This document shows positions 51,161 to 61,932 of a DNA stretch of 64,000 nt, piece after piece. Source of the DNA: Oegoconia quadripuncta (taxonomy: Eukaryota; Arthropoda; Insecta; Lepidoptera; Autostichidae). A program made the translations under genes and the position numbers. The first letter of the stretch is position 1. Every line of letters starts with the position of its first letter. Under the pieces are notes generated by a model that worked only from the letters and a program-made list of their open reading frames with translations, searched no databases and was not told where the DNA came from. The stretch covers positions 23,064,801-23,128,800 of the forward strand of contig OX438751.1 of NCBI GenBank assembly GCA_949316235.1. The letters are read 5' to 3'.

Positions 51161-52344
51161 ACAGGAACTGACCGCGCCAGACATTGCTGAATTTATAGGT
51201 AATAGACTAATACGACAGCGCCACAAGTGCTTCCTAGTAAAGGACGTGGTATATTTTATTCAACAGTCCAACTGCTTAGATGATGATGGAATAATATATG
51301 CAATACCAGCGCATACTCTTCGAATCCTTTAAATTCTTTCTTAAACACTGATGCCTATCGCCGACATTGCGGAAGTTCAAGGCTGTGCAGTTTAACAGCA
51401 GCTGAGTCCTCACCTACTCGGTACCTACTACTTGCTACTGTCGTCTGATATATAACCCAGTGTAAATAATGACAGGTCATTTGTAATATAAACTTGACCC
51501 ATCTCTTACCCTAATCTATTTCACAAGTTTACGACAAATAAGTAACATTGTGTGCCTACAAATTGGTGTGCCATTTCGACCCTAAATCACTGATTAACGA
51601 CTCAAACACGGGAACAATTTCACTAACTGTTGTATTATTAAGTAGGTATTTTAGATATGGGCTGTGTTTCGGCAAATATAATGAATGAACCAATCCGATC
51701 CGACTGAGAAAAATATGAAAAAAATCTGAAAGAAAAACATAGCAACTAATTGAACTTAAATTCTGAGAATATAATACTAACCAATGAATTTATTATATCA
51801 AATAAATAATGGTTTGCTCTTGCTTTATCAAAAGCAAAGTTGCAAACAACATTCACTAGTCTACATGGAAGAATTTCCGCCACAATACAAAACATTGTAT
51901 AAGTATATGTTTACAGGGCGTCAACGTGGGTGTTTGAAATAAATCAAGCGGAATGATTCGTGCAAATCTCGGGATAGGCCGCTTTGCCATTCGGCCGCTT
52001 AGTCACGAGTGATTTAAAGCCTCATTTTCAGTGCTCATAAATAAATTGGACGGTCAGTTCGATGATTCGCAGAAAAGTTTAAGAGTAAACACACAGGTTA
52101 AAATAATAGCAGTGAAACAACTTCTCATGACATTAAGTATGAAAAAGGCCGAAGTCTATTAAAGGACTTCCAGAATTTAAATATTATTATTATTTTATTT
52201 GAATTTATATTTATTATATATTACACTTACCTAGGTGTCTACTTTTGATTGGGTGATTGAAAGATCATTTAACAGGCTGACATAACCTATTAAATATTAT
52301 TTAAAAACAAATTCCCCGTAAATTACACGTCATTCGCAATTGCA
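51161..52344. other. No recognisable feature
   Basis: AT-rich, no gene or repeat family seen. Confidence 0.45.
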
Positions 52345-52600
52345 AATAAGTATTTAAGTATTTAAAAACTAATAATCCTGACAGCATATATTGTATCTTG
52401 CGGGTATGATGTAGGATTTTTTACCTTAAAATATATCCTGTGACACTCCAGGGATCCAGACAAGTCGAACGACACCATGAATTTCTAAATCGGTAGAGCC
52501 ATTTAGGTTACAGGAGGTAACAAAGAAATCTACATACATATACATACACTCCAAAAACATAACCCTTATTTTTGGGGCAGGCGGGTAAAAATATAAGTCA
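52345..52600 (-). repeat. Dispersed repeat family E
   Basis: AAGTATTTAAGTATTTAAAA, TACCTTAAAATATATCCTGT GACACTCCAGGGATCC and TTAGGTTACAGGAGGTAACA match 28900-29030 and 63310-63480. Confidence 0.68.
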
Positions 52601-52769
52601 ATGTACAAGATGACCAGATTTCGGTGATAGGTAGAGGAACGTAGTCACTGGATGTCTCTACACAACCAAACACAAAACTAGCCTAAGCAAAAACCAGTGT
52701 TGATTATTGGTAGCGATGACTACAAATGGCAACAAGCAATACACAGTATTGCTACTAATATAATACATC

Positions 52770-53205
52770 TAATATATGTCAAAAAAAATATAGCATCATT
52801 TAGGAAAAATAGTGATAAACATGATGTCAATACAAGAAATAAAGATAAACTTGCAGGTCACATAAGTCGCCTCCACAAAGTCAGTAATTCATTCAAAGGG
52901 TTATGTATACGCTTTTTCAATAAAGTAGATGATAAACAATCATGGACATAACCAGCCCGTTCGCATAACCAGGCTATTTCACAATTAATAATGAAATATT
53001 ATAACATAAAATAATAATTAATAATTTTGTAATATAAAAACCTTTTTTTAAAAAAGCGACCTCTCGAGTTTCTTGCTTGTTCTTCTCAGGGGAAAATTGC
53101 CTTTTGAACAAGCAGTAGCTTTAAAAATGTAAAATCTGACTATTTTAAGTGTACCCTGTGTACCTACAAAATAAAGCATTTTTTGATTTTGATTTTGATT
53201 TTGAC
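52770..53205 (+). pseudogene. LINE family D 3' end with internally deleted ORF
   Basis: Reads NIASFRKNSDKHDVNTRNKD KLAGHISRLHKVSNSFKGLC IRFFNKV, then jumps to DDKQSWT-stop. About 30 codons between FNKV and DDK are missing compared with 35140. The UTR is intact, with a (GATTTT)n tail at 53176-53203. Confidence 0.8.
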
Positions 53206-53739
53206 AGAAGAAGAAAAATATGTACACGATACCCTCGAGTTTCTGAAACATAAACAGAAAATTCCTCTCGCACCGATGACTCTTTAAAATTACTTACAAT
53301 AAGAATTCTCATATTATTAACACTTCAATTGCTACCAAATTTGGCTGAAATATTGTTTGACTGATTGTTTAAAACTTCACTGTTCCTTTTTCATTGAACG
53401 TTTGGTTTCCTTATATTCGTAATTTATTTTAACTTTATTTCTTTTACTGCGTGTTTTAATTAAATCTTATATGGAAAGTTAATAAAGAATAATTTTAATG
53501 TATTCATATTTATGAGTTCAAATTTTACGATAACGTAACAGCAATAGTAGCTATAGAATGTGCACTGATTGCAATCTTGTCGTAATATATTTTCGTGTGA
53601 TTTTGGATTCGTTGGAAACAATCATTAGATCTGTAACAACTTCTGTATAAGTACACATGTCTGCAGTTAGTGTGGTTAATAGAAATGTATTGATACTTGA
53701 TTAATAAATTAATGTATTTAATTTAATTAACTGTTTTCC
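53206..53739. other. No recognisable feature
   Basis: AT-rich sequence. Confidence 0.45.
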
Positions 53740-54180
53740 GTAGGGGTAGTCAGAGATCACAGACTTCCCTTTTCTTCACACACCTCTTTTGCTTCGTTCA
53801 CTGTCATAAAATATATGCTCGTCGATTTAGGGTACCCTTTCTTGGCCTTTCTTTAAGACGTCTTTAATTTAATCATGGTACGTTCGCCGTGGTCTTCCCC
53901 TACTAACACTATCATCCACATTCACTTCGTTTATCTCTTTCATTAGTCTTCTTTCATTCATACTATCCACAAGTCCAAACCATCACCGTATACCATTTTC
54001 AATCTTTGTCACTACGTCATCTTTCAAACTGCTTAACTATTCCTGATTTCATCTTTCAAAGTCACCCCACTCATACTTCACAATGATCTCATTTCCACTG
54101 CATTAATTCTACTTTCATTCTTCTGCTGCCATACCCAGATTTCACTCCCGTAAATCCCTGATTAATAATTTAACATAGTC
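53740..54180 (-). pseudogene. LINE reverse transcriptase C-terminal fragment, degenerate
   Basis: The minus strand reads GIYGSEIWVWQQKNESRINA VEMRSL, SGVTLKDEIRNS, then (shifted) MNERRLMKEINEVNVDDSVS RGRPRRTYHD and a decayed tail to about 53750. This is the segment after the reverse transcriptase in a common lepidopteran LINE (YGSExWxWQKKxESRINAVEMRSL, from memory). Several stops and shifts. Confidence 0.65.
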
Positions 54181-54599
54181 TTGTAAGTATAGAAAATTAG
54201 TTCGGTTAGTTACTTCTCCAACTTTTTTAAATGATTGAAACTCCGTTCTTAAAATTTTTTACTTTGGTTATAATTTAGGTGTATTTTGAGGTGAAGCCAT
54301 ATACACGACAACACAGGTTAACCTAATGTAGGGCGTGGAAACGTATGGAGTTACTGCTGTATATCCTGTTTATATGAATCCTTAACTGTGCTGTTAATAA
54401 ATTTATCTTTATAATTTTATTCAATGGCACTTCATGTGCAAAGCCTGCTCAGAAGCATGTCAGTCTCAAGGATTCCTAGTTGACTTACTGTTTGCTTATT
54501 TACTAGCAGTAATAGTTACAACTACTTGACTTTATATTGTTGTGTTATATGAATCATTAAAGTGTTGCCGTTATTCTACGTAGAGGTATTATAACAACA
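54181..54599. other. No recognisable feature
   Basis: No gene or repeat match. Confidence 0.45.
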
Positions 54600-54830
54600 T
54601 TACAAGATTATTCAGATCTTAGTCAACAATGCTGCTATAGGAATCAGTTTACGATATTAAAGGGCCTGGTAAGTTCTTGGATGAGTGACCATTTGTGTTA
54701 TTTTAGTACGAGTATTTCAAGGACACACTCCGTTAGGATCCATAGTGGTACTCAGCACAGAGCCAACTGAAGGTAAACGGTGCCTTACGAGATACTATTG
54801 CTATCATGGACCTCAGATTACTTGAGAAAA
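54600..54830 (+). mobile_element. Candidate 5S-rRNA-derived SINE, copy 3 (diverged)
   Basis: GGGCCTGGTAAGTTCTTGGA TGAGTGACC (54662-54690) resembles 5S GGGCCCGGTTAGTACTTGGA TGGGTGACC. AGTCAACAATG lies upstream, like AGTCAAGCAACG. Downstream, ACGAGTATTTCAAGG...CCGTTAGG parallels the tail of the copies at 32335 and 57263. It retains the stretch that the other two copies have lost. Confidence 0.5.
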
Positions 54831-55049
54831 GAAGGATATGTAAATAAAAAAACGAGTTCCCCCTTCATTCCTTTACTAATGGGAGTGTAGCCAAACAAAT
54901 GCAAAATGGCACTAGGGCCAATGCTGTGGGATAGAAGGTCGAGTGAAGCTCGGGCTCCTTGCTTTCGACATCTTTCGTATACACCACAGACTGCGTCTAG
55001 ACGCAGTCAACCTACCTAACCCACCTCCACACGCTCCCACTGCAACTCC
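54831..55049. other. No recognisable feature
   Basis: Nothing identified. Confidence 0.4.
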
Positions 55050-55356
55050 TGTTTTTTTTAGCACAACGGGTTAGAACTTGACCTCAATCACACCTCTAAG
55101 TGAAGATGAGGCCGAATGTGGAAGCGTACTGACCTGGAAACCCCACCTTAGTTGGGGGACAATAGGATCATAACAATGCTATTAACATTGCTGCTTGGCG
55201 GCAGATTTAGATAACATGGTGGTAGCTAACCAGGCGGACATTTAGAATGCTCTACCACCAACCAAACCCTCTAAACATGTACCCCGCTGGGGATCGAACC
55301 CGCGACCTCCGAATCGTAAACGCTATGTTGTTTACATTGGGCTACAGAGGCGGTTA
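55050..55356 (-). mobile_element. SINE family A, near full length
   Basis: TTTTTTTAGCACAACGGGTT tail to head GGGATCGAACCCGCGACCTC CGAATCG...GGGCTACAGAGGCGG. It has small deletions. Confidence 0.85.
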
Positions 55357-55524
55357 AATGTATGTATAACCTAGATCAACAGCTGTACAGCTGAACGAGG
55401 CCTACTGAATGTATGCAGGTAAGAAGTTGAAATGACTTTACGCTACCTTGGGCCTTGGACGTGGAAGTAGCAGAAGTTGGGTCAACATTCGATTCAAGTT
55501 GTTTTTCGGATGGTGTCTTGTATC

Positions 55525-55787
55525 CAGTGGCGTCCTAATTGAATAAATTAAAATTTGTCTTTAAATACAGAATAAATCAAAAAAGTCGCTCTGACCCGCA
55601 GGCAGTCGTGACCGCTGTTATCCATAATTTGAAATTCTTGAAAATAACCATAGTTAAAGCTATTTGTGTAGTATTTATAATAGCTTTTAGACTTCTCGAG
55701 TGCAGGTCAGAGCGATCTTTTTATTTGTTCTGTATTTAAAAAGAATTCTTAATTTATCCAACTGGACGGATAGGCTGGGCGCCACTG
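55525..55787. mobile_element. hAT-like MITE
   Basis: The ends CAGTGGCG (55525) and CGCCACTG (55780-55787) are inverted. Inside, TTTAAATACAGAATAAATCA AAAAAGTCGCTCTGACC is mirrored at 55700-55745. CAGTGGCG-type ends are usual for hAT elements. The 8-bp flanks (CTTGTATC, GACGGAAT) do not match, so the expected duplication is not visible. A relic is at 22110-22310. Confidence 0.65.
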
Positions 55788-57099
55788 GACGGAATTAGGC
55801 CTCTTAAGTCAATTCGAATATAGATGCGGCTTGAACAATTTCAGGTGGCCATTAGTGTGACACAAATACATCCAATGAAAGCAATGTGCCCCAGCAGTGG
55901 GGAGATAAGGATGTTATAGACTTTAACTGGTCATCAATTCAATTTTATAGCTAAGTCATTCCATTCCATGTTTCTGAGAAGTTTATTTGTGTTCAGATAA
56001 AAAACATATTTTGCAAACAATGCAGTTCCTTTTATTATTAGATTGGATCTAGCACTTCAATTTTGTGGTTAAAATTTTTAGTTGATGACATGATGATTAT
56101 GACCAGTCATCATAAGCATCACATCACTATGATAAATACACGTTCAAGTGAAGTTTATCATAATCTATGACTCATTATACTGATTCATAGACATCGAAGG
56201 CGGTTGAATTTTTGATGCGTGTCGAGTAACCTTGCATGGTCAGCACCATGCAAATCCAACTATTTGAAACGGCTGTTTTAGGGACGAGCAATATTCATCT
56301 ATATTACACATATACGCACTCATTCACGTGTATACGCGCACGCATAACCTAGGATTTCTATTTTATGTTATTTTATTCATTTGGGACAGTTAACAACAGT
56401 GTACTTAGTTACATTATAAACAGTTTCTGTGGGTATTAAGTATTTACACAGTCCACGACACTAACAGAACTCCTAAATCTGTGATTTTTTAAAGCTATAA
56501 TACACATGTCAAAATCTAAAAAATGTTCATTATGTAACGGTGTCGTTCTTTTGAGCTGACACTCATTGGTGGGTTTGGTTTATTGGAGTTCAAATTAAAA
56601 ATTTTAAACTGACTGATGAACTGACGGATTTTTTTTTTTTTGGCACATTGATTTACAGATTTCAACTTAGTCGCACGGTTATTTTAATCATTTTTTACAT
56701 TTAAATAGTTAATTTTTTAGTTTTAAGGCCCTTTCGATCCTCTGTACGACCTGGTTTCATGCAATAAATAAGTTGGTGTGGTGATTCGTGTTCTGTTTTG
56801 ACCCTGGCCAGAGCTGTCTCGCCCCTTCTGTACATATACACCTAGTGGCTCGACCCAGCTGGGCATAGCTGGGCTGGGAAGATCACAAATTATACGTGTT
56901 TATAAAGCGTCTTAGAGGAGATCTCACACCAGCATTTGTCCTAAATGGATTAGTATAAAGAATATTTTGTGAAGATTCAATGAGCGTTGGACCTTACTAG
57001 GATTGATAGGTATATTGTAATATCAGGCTGCTGTTAATCTTAATGGGCATTGAAAAGACAGCTAACTGCTGTTTCACGCTCATACAAATTTTTACCACA
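55788..57099. other. No recognisable feature
   Basis: AT-rich. The segment 55840-55925 (TGTGCCCCAGCAGTGGGGAG) has a LINE-end flavour but is not assignable. A T-run lies at 56628-56640. Confidence 0.4.
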
Positions 57100-57263
57100 C
57101 ATTGGTGTCGATTCGGATGTACACCAACTAAACTAAACTAAAATCAGTTATAAACTAGTACTGTCTCTTTCTCCCTGGAGCAGTACGATGCGACGGCACT
57201 ACTCCAAAACTGGTTTAAATTTAGTTTAGTTTAGTTGGTGTACATCCGAATCGACACCACTGT
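57100..57263. mobile_element. Palindromic module F, intact
   Basis: ATTGGTGTCGATTCGGATGT, ACACCAACTAAACTAAACTA at the left is mirrored at 57205-57263. The centre is GTACTGTCTCTTTCTCCCTG GAGCAGTACGATGCGAC. It abuts the 5S-like unit. Confidence 0.8.
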
Positions 57264-57440
57264 CGCTTAGGACACCAACTTAGTTTAACAGCTACTGTCA
57301 ATTGTAAGCAACAGGGTCCAACTTTGCGCCCTGACGCACGGAAACACTCATAAAGAAAACTAAATTAGTGGTCACCCATCCAAAATTGACTTCGTTAATA
57401 GAAGATGAATAGCGAATACGAATACAAATACGCTTTAGCA
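57263..57440 (-). mobile_element. Candidate 5S-rRNA-derived SINE, copy 2
   Basis: GGTCACCCATCCAAAATTGA CTTCGTTAA (57370-57398) and CGCCCTGACGCACGGAAACA are the reverse complement of copy 1. The junction with module F is the same as at 32510-32517, so the two parts move or were copied together. Confidence 0.6.
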
Positions 57441-57514
57441 TTGCACTTGATGCTGAAGTACGAGCTGAATGTCATTTCACTGTTATACTCGTATTAGGTA
57501 TACCTATAAATAAA

Positions 57515-57570
57515 TAAATAAATAAATATCCTTAGACATACACACAGCGCCACCTAGTTCCACAGTAAGC

Positions 57571-57603
<33 letters not shown>
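57515..57603 (-). mobile_element. SINE family C tail plus (AT)n run
   Basis: ATATCCTTAGACATACACAC AGCGCCACCTAGTTCCACAG TAAGCAACTA, then (TA)15 at 57573-57602. Confidence 0.7.
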
Positions 57604-57604
<1 letters not shown>

Positions 57605-57609
57605 TATTT

Positions 57610-58175
57610 TCAATCAATAACTTGTAAGATTATCTCAATAAATAAGTGATAGTGCGTCGACCGCCATCTTCAAAAAACGTCTGAGAAAGCACTATTTGAC
57701 TTTGGCTTCTAACTAAAAGTCCTGAATTGTATGCATTTAGATATAGAAAAATTTTCGTATGCATAATAATATTGTGTATGTTTATATGACAGACTTGTAT
57801 GTTTAGTGTATGTATATATTATATGTAAGTATATATTTATTTGTTAAAAAGATACAGGCATTCCTCATTTATTTCATAATTAAAACCTATGTACGTATTT
57901 TATTTTATATTAAATAGGTATTTATTCTATTGTATTTGAAGTATTATTATTATTATAGTCTTTTTGATTTTAAGCTGATTATGAACACATTTTTCTCAGT
58001 GCACGTATGTATGTCTATCCTATCGAACATGTTTTCCTTCACATTTGCAGGGTCTTGCTGGAAGAAATCTCTTTTTAGAGATAAGCTAGTGCCTTTTGTA
58101 CATCCTATATCTAGTATGTATTTGACCTTTATGTGTACTCGTGTGCAATAAATTATAAAATAAATAAATAAATAA
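57610..58175 (+). pseudogene. LINE family H 3' end with ORF C-terminus
   Basis: At 57655-57715 a frame reads ASTAIFKKRLRKHYLTLASN-stop, a typical LINE C-terminal peptide. A ~440-bp AT-rich UTR follows, holding GGAAGAAATCTCTTTTTAGA GATAAGCTAG, GTGTGCAATAAATTAT and an (AAAT)n tail. UTR pieces of the family recur at 20180, 33553, 33990, 58198, 60673 and 62320. Confidence 0.65.
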
Positions 58176-58197
58176 AAATAAAGACAAACAAACAAGT

Positions 58198-58315
58198 TAA
58201 TCTTTATTGTACAACAATAAGAAGCATAACACAACGATAACTAAAAAAAGAGATAGTACAATTGGGCGGCCTTATCACTAAAAGCGATCTCTTCCAGACA
58301 ACATTTGTGTTAGGA
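58198..58315 (-). mobile_element. LINE family H 3' UTR (subfamily with GATAAGGCCGCC)
   Basis: TCTTTATTGTACAACAATAA, GGGCGGCCTTATCACTAAAA GCGATCTCTTCCAGACAAC. Reverse of 20200-20370. Confidence 0.65.
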
Positions 58316-58547
58316 AGCATTACTCAATGATATGTAGGTAGCGTGTGCGGTAAACTAATTTTAATAAAATAAATAAAGGTATTGTAATTGGTGAAATATC
58401 GACATTAATCTCCGAATAATAAAATGCGATTTTTACTATGAGTACGAAATATCGATATTTGTATATCGGAATATCGATATATAATATTTATAACAGACTT
58501 ATAAATTTATATGATCCAATTGTTTTTTTCATAATACTTCAATTAAT
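58316..58547. other. ATCGATAT-rich sequence, no gene
   Basis: ATATCGATATT strings recur at 58448, 58468 and 58475. Similar strings appear at 58790-58830. Confidence 0.45.
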
Positions 58548-58785
58548 CGACGACCGATTGATGTAGTGGATAGTGACCCTGTCAGCGAAACTATCAATTG
58601 CGGGTTTGATTCCCGCGAGAGGTAAATGTTGTAATAATGTGTAATGAATACGAACATTTTTATTCCCTAGTCAGGGATGTTTATATACATATCTATGTAT
58701 CATTATCCGTTATCTAATATCCATAGTACAAGCTTTGCTTAGTTTGGGACTAGATGTACTAAGTGTCTGAAACATTTATTTTTTT
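58548..58785 (+). mobile_element. SINE family C2, near full length
   Basis: GATTGATGTAGTGGATAGTG ACCCTGTCAGCGAAAC, box B GCGGGTTTGATTCCCGCG, the tail CCATAGTACAAGCTTTGCTT AGTTTGGGACTAGATG. Confidence 0.82.
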
Positions 58786-59044
58786 GGATCGATAAAATCG
58801 ATATTAAGCTATCGTTATCAATATCGATATTTTCTCGTTTTCTCATTTCGTTTACGCTTTTAAAGTAATTGAAATAAATGGAGTACATTAAAAACTTTTT
58901 ATACTCATAGGCACCTTTTATATGAAAGCAAGTGATAAAATCTATGAGGTATTAAACTCGGTACCTACCTAATATTTATTGTTATCAGTGCGGTACAATT
59001 TCTATGGATGAATGGTCTATGGAATTTCCATTGAATATGGATTG
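58786..59044. other. No recognisable feature
   Basis: AT-rich. Confidence 0.4.
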
Positions 59045-59410
59045 AACCATCTGGTATCCATAACACAAGCCTTTTTTTTTTTTTTTTTTTTTCGAGGGGA
59101 AATACATTTACGCATTCGACCCGCCGCTGTGGGGCAGCGACGGGGATATGTGGGACTCCCCGCTCCAATGACAGGAGCGGGACTACCCACTAAAACCCCC
59201 CGGCGACCTTCCTCGGCAGTAGGGAGGACCTGGGAACGCATAAGCGGCTCCAGGTCGTCCCCCGCCCCGCCTCCCTCCGCCGCGGCTAGCGCGCCCTCCG
59301 CGGGAGCACTGTCGAGCCCCACACCGCGATCCCATAACACAAGCCTAGATGCTTACTGTGGACCTAGATGGCGCTATGTGTTTGTGCAAAGACATTTATT
59401 ATTATTATTA
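59045..59410 (+). mobile_element. SINE family C tail, split by an R1-type insertion
   Basis: AACCATCTGGTATCCATAAC (59046 on) and AGCCTAGATGCTTACTGTGG ACCTAGATGGCGC (59342 on) are the two halves. An ATT microsatellite follows. Confidence 0.8.
59073..59331 (-). mobile_element. 5'-truncated copy of the R1-type element (3' end only)
   Basis: The plus-strand T-run (59072-59092) is its poly-A tail. The rest is the reverse complement of the intact element's last ~240 bp (about 47530-47776). A 71-bp sample around GTTCCCAGGTCCTCCCTACT differs at 2 positions. Flanks CCATAACACAAGCCT at 59058-59072 and 59332-59346 are identical, a 15-bp target duplication as for the full-length copy. Frames at 59012-59428 and 59017-59340 merely cross it. 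Confidence 0.92.
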
Positions 59411-59993
59411 TTGCTGTCATGTCTATAGTGTCTGTACTATACTATGCTGTCATCACTTATTTCTACATATTATATTCCTTATATTTAAACTGTAGCTTCT
59501 TCGACCACATCTGATACTACTTCATGTATAAAACAGGCAGATTGCGTTGTTTATTTTAGTTTAGTACTTTACTAAGTACTAAGTGAGTTGTTAGTAATTT
59601 GTGGATAATGCAGTCATCTATCCTAGTTTGTTACTAATCCTTTCAATTATACACATTGTAAAACTGTTTATTGTCCGTAATAAATAAAAATAAAATATTA
59701 ATTCTGTGATTATGGTATGAAAATGACACATTTGCCATACATTTATGTACATTGCACGCTATACTTGGTTACATAAACATTTTTATTTTTATAAGCAATT
59801 CATTAAATATTGCGTCGGTAATCTAAACAACATTATTTATAGAGACGACGTTTGCCAATTATTGTTATCACACATACAATGTAAGCTGACGATAGGACAC
59901 GTTTATCTTCTGATTTTACACACATGATGACGTCATATACGCGCACAGTAGAGTCAATAGGAAGTGTAAGGTAATTTCGACGCGCACATCATC
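59411..59993. other. No recognisable feature
   Basis: AT-rich with AATAAATAAAAATAAAATAT near 59680. No gene seen. Confidence 0.45.
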
Positions 59994-60010
59994 GCCTCCG
60001 TGGCGCAATT

Positions 60011-60050
<40 letters not shown>

Positions 60051-60067
60051 GAGCCCACCCGGGGGCG
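59994..60067 (+). tRNA. tRNA-Asn (anticodon GTT)
   Basis: 74 nt with all arms. The acceptor GCCTCCG pairs with CGGGGGC (one G-T). Box A is TGGCGCAATTGG. The anticodon stem TTCGG/CCGAA has loop CTGTTAA with GTT at 60028-60030. The T arm GGTGG/CCACC has loop TTCGAGC. The discriminator is G and CCA is not encoded. A TTTTT Pol III terminator lies at 60072-60076. The good cloverleaf distinguishes it from the decayed SINE heads. It decodes AAC/AAU. Confidence 0.95.
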
Positions 60068-60071
60068 TTAG

Positions 60072-60076
60072 TTTTT
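60072..60076 (+). terminator. Pol III terminator of tRNA-Asn
   Basis: Five T, four nt after the tRNA 3' end. Confidence 0.75.
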
Positions 60077-60489
60077 GTATTTCCAACACGCTTTGATTAG
60101 GTTAACTGGTGAACAAATTAACTGCTGGGGCACACTTTTTCAATTTTTATATCGCTTTGAAATTTTGCAAATTGTATACAATTCTAATGACTATGGTACA
60201 GACGACGTCACGATGACCGTAACACTGCCAGTGTAAGTTGGCCGCGTGACGCTACCAGAAATGTGGTCGCGGCGAGACCTTCCTAAACTGCCGCCAATCG
60301 TGCTGTTACACAACGATTTTACTTTTCGAACGGATCGCTTTTGGTGTTAAGCTGATGTAATCCAAACGCAAAATATTGAGATTACCACGAGTATTATCTA
60401 AACATTTTAGGGGTATACACTTTTATTATAAGGTTCACGTAGACATTCATGCTTAAAACCATCATTAAAATAGGTGTTATACAAGTTTC
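60077..60489. other. No recognisable feature
   Basis: Downstream of the tRNA. No gene seen. Confidence 0.45.
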
Positions 60490-60672
60490 TGACTTCTGAC
60501 TGGATGATAAGCATGGACATAGACCGCTCGAGGATATTTAGTCTAATTTATACAATTAATTAATAATATTAAATCTTGTAACCCAAAACCTTAAAAAGAG
60601 CAACCCCTGAGGTTCTTACCTGTTCTTTTCCAGAGAGTCAGCGTTGTTAATGAACAGTAATGTCAGTAATTT
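60490..60672 (+). pseudogene. LINE family D 3' end, diverged
   Basis: CTGGATGATAAGCATGGACA TAG (LDDKHGH-like end), then ACCTTAAAAAGAGCAACCCC and TGTTCTTTTCCAGAGAGTCA, like the UTR of 53030-53100. Confidence 0.5.
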
Positions 60673-60805
60673 TAATAATTATTATTATTTTATTTATAAT
60701 TTATTGCACACGAGTACACATAAAAGTCAAATACATACTAGATACAGGATGTACAAAAGGTACTAGCTTATCTCTAAAAAGAGATTTTGGCCAGCCAGAC
60801 GCCGC
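60673..60805 (-). mobile_element. LINE family H 3' UTR
   Basis: TTTATTGCACACGAGTACAC ATAAAAGTCAAATACATACT AG, CTAGCTTATCTCTAAAAAGA GATTT. Near-mirror of 58060-58155. Confidence 0.7.
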
Positions 60806-61261
60806 AAATTGTGACGTTTTTCAAGTGAACTCCGCCACGCGTTGTACGGTCGTTAACTTTCCTGGAATTAACTTTAACCGGACTCATGTCGACACTATTT
60901 TTTTATTATTTGCAATTCTTTGTGCTTCAAAAACATTTACTCATATGATCCGAAGATAACCCGGAGTGGACTTGGAGGATACGTGGCGGGCTCGGAAGCC
61001 CATTTTATTATGTCATTTTCAACGTAGGAGTCAAGGTGAGTAGTATAATCTCATATATCAAGAGTGCAATGCATTAGGATCACCCATAGAAAAACAAGGA
61101 ACGCCCTCATTGGATAAATAAAGATTTCTTTTTTATTTAATCGAAAACACGAAAAAACAATGTCTAGTTGTAGTTTTTGATTCCCATGATTAAAGTACTG
61201 CAAATGTTTTGTATTGCTCAGATTTTCCACAACCATTAAAACGGATCACGGTGGGCACCGA
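60806..61261. other. No recognisable feature
   Basis: No gene or repeat match. Confidence 0.45.
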
Positions 61262-61640
61262 AAATCTTTTTCTTTTTTTTTTTTTTTTATTTATTGATAC
61301 ACAAAACAGATTACAATCGTACATGAGAAGAACTTAAAGTTAACTTAGATTCGAACTAGATTGGAATGTTGTGGTACACACAACATGGTTAAAGAAGAAC
61401 AAGCTTAATTATTGTATGGTTTATTTTTGAACAATACTGACAGAATAAAACACTTTTAGCTTTGACGGATCATGTAGCTAAGCATCAAAGTAAATTTGGG
61501 ATAGAGCTTAATTGAGGACATTTTTAACTAGCCTTTTAAATGGTATGGTTCTAAAGTCGAATATGTCTATAGGGGAATCACCAGTTGAGGACACCTCATT
61601 ATAAAATCTACAAATCCTAATCCCATGGATTAGGATATAT
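61262..61640 (-). pseudogene. Possible LINE 3' end with ORF remnant
   Basis: A T-run at 61266-61288 followed by ATTTATTGATACACAAAACA. On minus, 61632-61510 reads GIRICRFYNEVSSTGDSPID IFDFRTIPFKRLVKNVLN-stop, which looks like a LINE C-terminus (RFYNxxxx...FKRxVKxxL). The family is not identified. Confidence 0.4.
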
Positions 61641-61692
61641 GATGTGTTGTTTTCATAGGCATTCAATAAAAATGTTTTGGGGTTACGAAGAC

Positions 61693-61785
61693 TGTTATAC
61701 CAAAAGGTCGATTTTGTTACAGCAGTCAGAGTTACTAATCACTACACCAAGCAGGTCGTCAAGTCGAATAATAAGGTCTGGCATA
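61693..61785. repeat. Rearranged SINE C head
   Basis: TATACCAAAAGGTCG (plus orientation) is followed at 61728 by the reverse orientation CAGAGTTACTAATCACTACA CCAAGCAGGTCGTC and the shared upstream block (AATAAGGTCTGGCA). Half of the head appears inverted. Confidence 0.5.
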
Positions 61786-61842
61786 TTTTCAACAGACTTC
61801 AAAAACCATAAAAGTGGTGAAGGTTCTATGTCGTATGTACGT

Positions 61843-61932
61843 ATTTTTTTTTTGTTGCACAATGGGTTAGCATTTGACCTCAATTACACTTGACGTTAAG
61901 TGAGAATGAGGCCGAAGGTCTGACCCGGAATA
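61843..61932 (-). mobile_element. SINE family A, tail fragment
   Basis: TTTTTTGTTGCACAATGGGT TAGCATTTGACCTCAATTAC, ...GAATGAGGCCGAAGG. The rest is missing. Confidence 0.7.

Noticed and set aside
59012..59428. 138-codon ORF
   Set aside because: It crosses a SINE tail, a poly-T run and an antisense LINE 3' UTR. Not a gene.
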